Assembly: GCA_019155205.2 (NCBI GenBank)
Contig: JAHNZQ020000172.1
Span: forward strand, 2,543,082-2,607,081
Length of the DNA: 64,000 bases
Origin: Gracilaria vermiculophylla
Lineage: Eukaryota; Rhodophyta; Florideophyceae; Gracilariales; Gracilariaceae
Direction: 5' to 3'
Part shown: in pieces, positions 60,813 through 64,000 of the stretch
Layout: each line of letters opens with the position of its first letter
Position numbering within the stretch: the first letter of the stretch is position 1
Notes under the pieces: generated by a model
Databases searched by the model: none
The model's input: the letters and a program-made list of their open reading frames with translations, nothing else
Told to the model about the DNA's origin: nothing
Made by a program: the position numbers and the translations under genes

Positions 60813-61375
60813 GATGGAATGGTGGGGGGGGGTTAAGGGGACAGCCCACGAAGAAGACACGGAAAAGCGGACTGGCGGAGGCGTAGAGGATGGAAAATCC
60901 GTCGAGACGCTTATGAAGGCGGGAAGAAGGTGAAGGAGATGGGGACGGCCGAGGGAGGTGGGGGCGACACACGGCACGAAGCTTTAAGGACAACGACTCT
61001 GCGGCTGAGGTTCAAGCCAATGCGGCGGTGGTGGCGAGGGCGGCCGTTTCGGGAAGCAGGACCGAAGCGCTGTGTGCGCCTGACAACGCAGACTCGCTCG
61101 CCATTCCCGAAGCGGAAACATCGGCTCGCACGCGTGGCCAGCTGTCCACGAAATGGCTACCGGAGACTGCTACGCGCTGAGCACGAGGGCAGCAGAGGCT
61201 AGCGGAGGCCCGCGGAGGCCCACGGAGGCTAGCGGAGGCTAGCGGAGGCTAGTGGCGGGGCGGCAGCCGAGTTGATGGCGCGCGATCCGTTTTTGGCGCG
61301 CATGTGCGATGCGAAACCGTTACCGTCAAAGGTATCGCGTCGCGTCCGCTCCGTCTCGCGCTGCCGCGCCCCGCC
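60813..61375. promoter_or_regulatory. Divergent upstream region of copine-like and TGT genes
   Basis: 563 bases, GC-rich, between head-to-head start codons. It contains a G run (GGTGGGGGGGGTTAAGG on the plus strand around 60820-60837) and the tandem repeat 61191-61260. Confidence 0.45.
61191..61260 (+). repeat. 10-base tandem repeat, seven units
   Basis: Units of AGCGGAGGCT with few changes: AGCAGAGGCT, AGCGGAGGCC, CGCGGAGGCC, CACGGAGGCT, AGCGGAGGCT, AGCGGAGGCT and AGTGGCGGGG. It ends 115 bases before the ATG of the TGT gene, so it lies in the promoter or leader. A 10-base period matches one turn of DNA. Confidence 0.9.
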
Positions 61376-62641
61376 ATGCCCGCGCCGTCGTCACAGCTGC
61401 CGCCCGATGAGCGTCCTCCGCAGACGGCCTCCGCGCCCGCTCCGCTGTTCTACGGCGGCCCGCGCTCCCCCGCGCTTCGCCTGCAGCTGCATGCCGTCTG
61501 CGGCAAGGCGCGAGCCGCCACGCTGCATCTGCCACACCACTCCGCGCTCACGCCCATGTTTATGCCCGTCGGGACGCAGGCCTCCATAAAGGGCTTGGCT
61601 CCATTCCAGCTGCTCGAGCCCTCCGTGGATGCGCAGCTCATTCTGGCAAACACCTATCATTTGGCTCTGCGCCCTGGCGGCCATGTTGTGCGCCACCACG
61701 GTGGTGTGCACAACTTCATGAATTGGCCCCGTGCCGTGCTTACCGACTCGGGTGGGTTTCAGATGGTGTCTTTGTTGCGCTTTTCTACTGTCACTGAGAG
61801 CGGCGTGCACTTTCAGAGCCCCGTGGACGGCACACAAATGCTTCTCACCCCGGAGAAGAGTATTGCTATCCAGAACGACATTGGCGCCGACATTATCATG
61901 GCCTTGGATGACGTCGTGCCATCCACCACCACCGGTCCGCGCGTCGAGGATGCGTGTCACAGAACCCTTCGCTGGATAGATCGCTGTGAAGCTGCTCACG
62001 CGCGAAAGCACGATCAAAGCCTGTTTGGCATTGTCCAGGGAGGCCTCGACTCTCGTCTCAGAGACCTTTGTTGTAAGGGTCTCATAGAAAAGGATCTGCC
62101 GGGTTATGCCATTGGCGGCCTTTCTGGCGGCGAGGCGAAGGATGTGTTTTGGAAGGTAGTCAACCAGTGCACCGACCTTTTACCGGAAAACAAACCGCGC
62201 TATTGCATGGGCGTTGGCTATCCTGAAGATCTTGTCGTCTGTGTTGCACTAGGCGCTGACATGTTTGACTGTGTCTATCCTGCACGCACGGCACGCTTTG
62301 GAACTGCGCTTGTACCGTCCGGATTACTGAAGATTCGTCATGCATCCATGGCCACCGACAAACGCCCCATTCAGCTCGATTGTGCGTGCCACACTTGTCG
62401 CAACTACTGCCGTGCCTACCTGCACCTGCTCACCGCAAAAGATGGAACCGTAGGAGCTCAACTTCTCACGTTGCATAACATTGCTTATCTCACTCAGCTC
62501 ATGAAGCGTACGAGACAATCTATTCTCGATGGCACCTTTGTACAGTTTGTGCGAAACTTTATGCTTGACCTCTACCCGAACAAGAAGTACCCCAAGTGGT
62601 CTAACGACGCCCTCGCCTCCGCCGGAATACGATTATTGTAG
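61376..62641 (+). CDS. QTRT1: tRNA-guanine transglycosylase, catalytic subunit
   Basis: 421 residues from the ATG at 61376; family length is about 400. PMFMPVGTQASIKGL opens the barrel, NTYHLALRPGG follows, and DSGGFQMVSL carries the first catalytic Asp. GADIIMALDDVVPS and FGIVQGGLDSRLRDL are typical, and MFDCVYPARTARFGTAL has the nucleophile Asp. The zinc site CACHTCRNYCRAYLHLL (three Cys plus a later His) is present. The LRFSTVTESGVHFQSPVDGT stretch is of the eukaryotic type. The enzyme exchanges guanine 34 for queuine in tRNAs for Tyr, His, Asn and Asp, acting with a non-catalytic partner that is not in this window. The short Ala/Pro-rich N terminus has no clear targeting signal. Confidence 0.95.
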   Translation: MPAPSSQLPPDERPPQTASAPAPLFYGGPRSPALRLQLHAVCGKARAATLHLPHHSALTPMFMPVGTQASIKGLAPFQLLEPSVDAQLILANTYHLALRPGGHVVRHHGGVHNFMNWPRAVLTDSGGFQMVSLLRFSTVTESGVHFQSPVDGTQMLLTPEKSIAIQNDIGADIIMALDDVVPSTTTGPRVEDACHRTLRWIDRCEAAHARKHDQSLFGIVQGGLDSRLRDLCCKGLIEKDLPGYAIGGLSGGEAKDVFWKVVNQCTDLLPENKPRYCMGVGYPEDLVVCVALGADMFDCVYPARTARFGTALVPSGLLKIRHASMATDKRPIQLDCACHTCRNYCRAYLHLLTAKDGTVGAQLLTLHNIAYLTQLMKRTRQSILDGTFVQFVRNFMLDLYPNKKYPKWSNDALASAGIRLL

Positions 62642-63505
62642 CGATTGATTCTGCTGTGTATGGAGAAAAGGTTTTTGCTCTGACAGTCGCACATAGTCTT
62701 CGCACATTACGCACGGTCTTGGACTCGATGCGTGTGTCGCCTAACAAGGGCCAGGGTTTATTGGAAATGATTTCGAAAGAACATGTCGAAGGGCAACCTC
62801 TTGTCCCATGCGCTTCTCTTTGTGAGTGGTCCAGCAATTTCCCGTGATGGCATTCGCACTGACGAGCTCAGGAGACGTTCCAAATTGCGTGGACGCCTAC
62901 AGCGAGCTTCGCATCACATCGTGGCAGACAGGGGCCCACATTAGATTCCCGCGACTCCAACGCGCTGCCACTCGCGACTCAAATACCCTTGACGCTGGGC
63001 AGCGAGTGTTTGCGCGTGAGGTGGCTGAAAATGGCGCGCGTGCCCTGCATGTTCACACGCGCCCCTTTTGTCGCTCGTTTCTTCGCACCCTCGAATCTCG
63101 GTTCCAAACATCGACGGTGCAATCATGTCCCGTGCCCCCCCTCTTCCCCTCCATTGCGCTGTGTGAGGCATTCTCTCGCACATGTTGCACAGCACGCTGC
63201 TGCCCCGCACCATTGGATGCCCGCTTATGCAACTCTCTTGCGCTTGCTCTCGCTTTTGGCCATTTGTCACCTCCATTTCATGTGCCTGGATGTCACCCAA
63301 TCTCTGAACGTTCTTTCACATCCCTTCCTTTTCCCTCCGATCATTTTCCTGCTTGCTGCTTTCTCTGCCTTTCCCGTCGGCGCCGGCTTTTTTTAGGCCG
63401 AGGAGTTTGGGCGGCTCGGCTCCCCTTCCCTTTGTTGATTGTTCGTACGCGCTTTGGTCGGTTGCATGTGCTTCCGCGCAAAGCGCGCACCGTGTAGCCC
63501 TTCAC
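62642..63505. promoter_or_regulatory. Promoter and long leader of the MYB gene
   Basis: 864 bases between two plus-strand genes. From about 63100 the plus strand is strongly C/T-rich, as expected for a leader. No TATA box is obvious. Frames of up to 220 codons here look compositional. Confidence 0.4.
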
Positions 63506-64000
63506 ATGGGTCGCTCTGAAAACGACACATACGCTAGAGGTCCTTGGACAAAGGATGAAGACTCGATGCTCATCTCCCTCGTCAATGCTCACGGTCCGCG
63601 CAATTGGACCAATCTAGCATCGCGAATGCCTAGTAGGTCAGGAAAGCAATGTCGCGAACGTTGGCTGAACCACCTCAACCCAAACATTAAGAAGGGTGCG
63701 TGGACGTCGGACGAAGACGAAAAACTCGTATCCTTGCACAAGACTATAGGCAATCGTTGGTCGGAGATATCAAAGCATCTCCCAGGTCGAACGGATAATG
63801 CTATCAAGAATCATTGGAACTCCACTATAAAGCGCAAGATTCGCCCGGATGGTTCCGGTTTGATAACCTCTCCAAGCTCTAGCAGTCGCCGTGTTTCTGT
63901 CCTTGCGTCCACGCCCCCTTCTGCTTCCGCACCATCCGCCGCACCTGCCGCCGCTTCTGTATCCGCATCCTTGTCTGCTTCTGCTTCTGATAGAACTTCG
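63506..64000 (+). CDS. R2R3-MYB transcription factor (cut by window end)
   Basis: 165 codons visible, open to the last base. The first repeat starts [20 protein letters not shown] and continues [27 protein letters not shown] (about residues 11-59). The second starts [20 protein letters not shown] and continues [29 protein letters not shown] (about 63-110). All three Trp are present in each repeat, and SGKQCRERW and TDNAIKNHW are the DNA-reading helices. Residues 111-165 are Ser/Ala-rich. Two-repeat MYBs bind C/TAAC-type promoter sites. The second repeat begins with Trp rather than the Ile or Phe usual in plant-specific R2R3 proteins, so this is closer to the c-MYB/CDC5 type. Targets cannot be told. 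Confidence 0.93.
   Translation, partial: MGRSENDTYARGPWTKDEDSMLISLVNAHGPRNWTNLASRMPSRSGKQCRERWLNHLNPNIKKGAWTSDEDEKLVSLHKTIGNRWSEISKHLPGRTDNAIKNHWNSTIKRKIRPDGSGLITSPSSSSRRVSVLASTPPSASAPSAAPAAASVSASLSASASDRTS

Noticed and set aside
1..64000. CRISPR array, phage, integron, toxin-antitoxin or defence island
   Set aside because: No spaced direct repeats, integrase, phage genes or small paired genes; the window is eukaryotic nuclear DNA.

Overview
This window is nuclear DNA from a photosynthetic eukaryote, most likely a red alga; that assignment is an inference from the gene content. Three genes encode plastid-directed proteins: the Rieske subunit of the cytochrome b6f complex (petC), a thylakoid-lumen FKBP with a twin-arginine motif, and a parvulin-rhodanese fusion. 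The Rieske precursor begins MAFV, with a phenylalanine close to the start and no signal peptide in front. This is the style of primary red or glaucophyte plastids. Most genes are single long open frames. A few have short GT-AG introns of 39 to 234 bases, which I placed by reading phase and homology. One Tc1/mariner relic and one tRNA-Lys gene are also present.

Layout. Bases 1-3.3 kb are AT-rich accessory DNA with the degenerate transposon and the tRNA. Between 3.6 and 12 kb lie a spermidine-synthase-like membrane protein, a RING protein, a roughly 104-base C tract, a probable six-exon small gene, a secreted cysteine-rich protein and the parvulin-rhodanese protein. From 12 to 24.8 kb the genes are a SNF2 ATPase, an FSP1/AIFM2-like oxidoreductase, the FKBP, ETF-beta, an arginine/glutamate-rich unknown, a copine-like C2 protein and a GNAT acetyltransferase. 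From 26.7 to 34.2 kb come a PUM3-like protein, an EDC4/VARICOSE-like decapping scaffold and petC. A GC-rich gene-poor stretch (34.2-36 kb) precedes a membrane-anchored coiled-coil protein, a GH47 mannosidase and a Hook-domain protein. After a quiet region (44.5-47.4 kb) come malate dehydrogenase, two unknowns, a mitochondrial-type ABC half-transporter, an OCIA-like membrane protein, cytosolic-type fructose-1,6-bisphosphatase, a second copine-like protein, tRNA-guanine transglycosylase and an R2R3-MYB gene cut by the window end.

The genes do not form an operon or a single pathway. They are housekeeping functions arranged largely in tail-to-tail pairs with gaps of only about 145-270 bases and in some head-to-head pairs. 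I found no CRISPR array, integron, phage or defence island, and no gene cluster that looks like an undescribed multi-gene system. The most novel items are single genes or elements: a six-exon orphan gene, a secreted cysteine-rich orphan, two copine-like C2 proteins without the usual vWA domain, a candidate structured RNA near 29.5-29.8 kb, the double-repeat ends of the transposon, and several unrecognised proteins.
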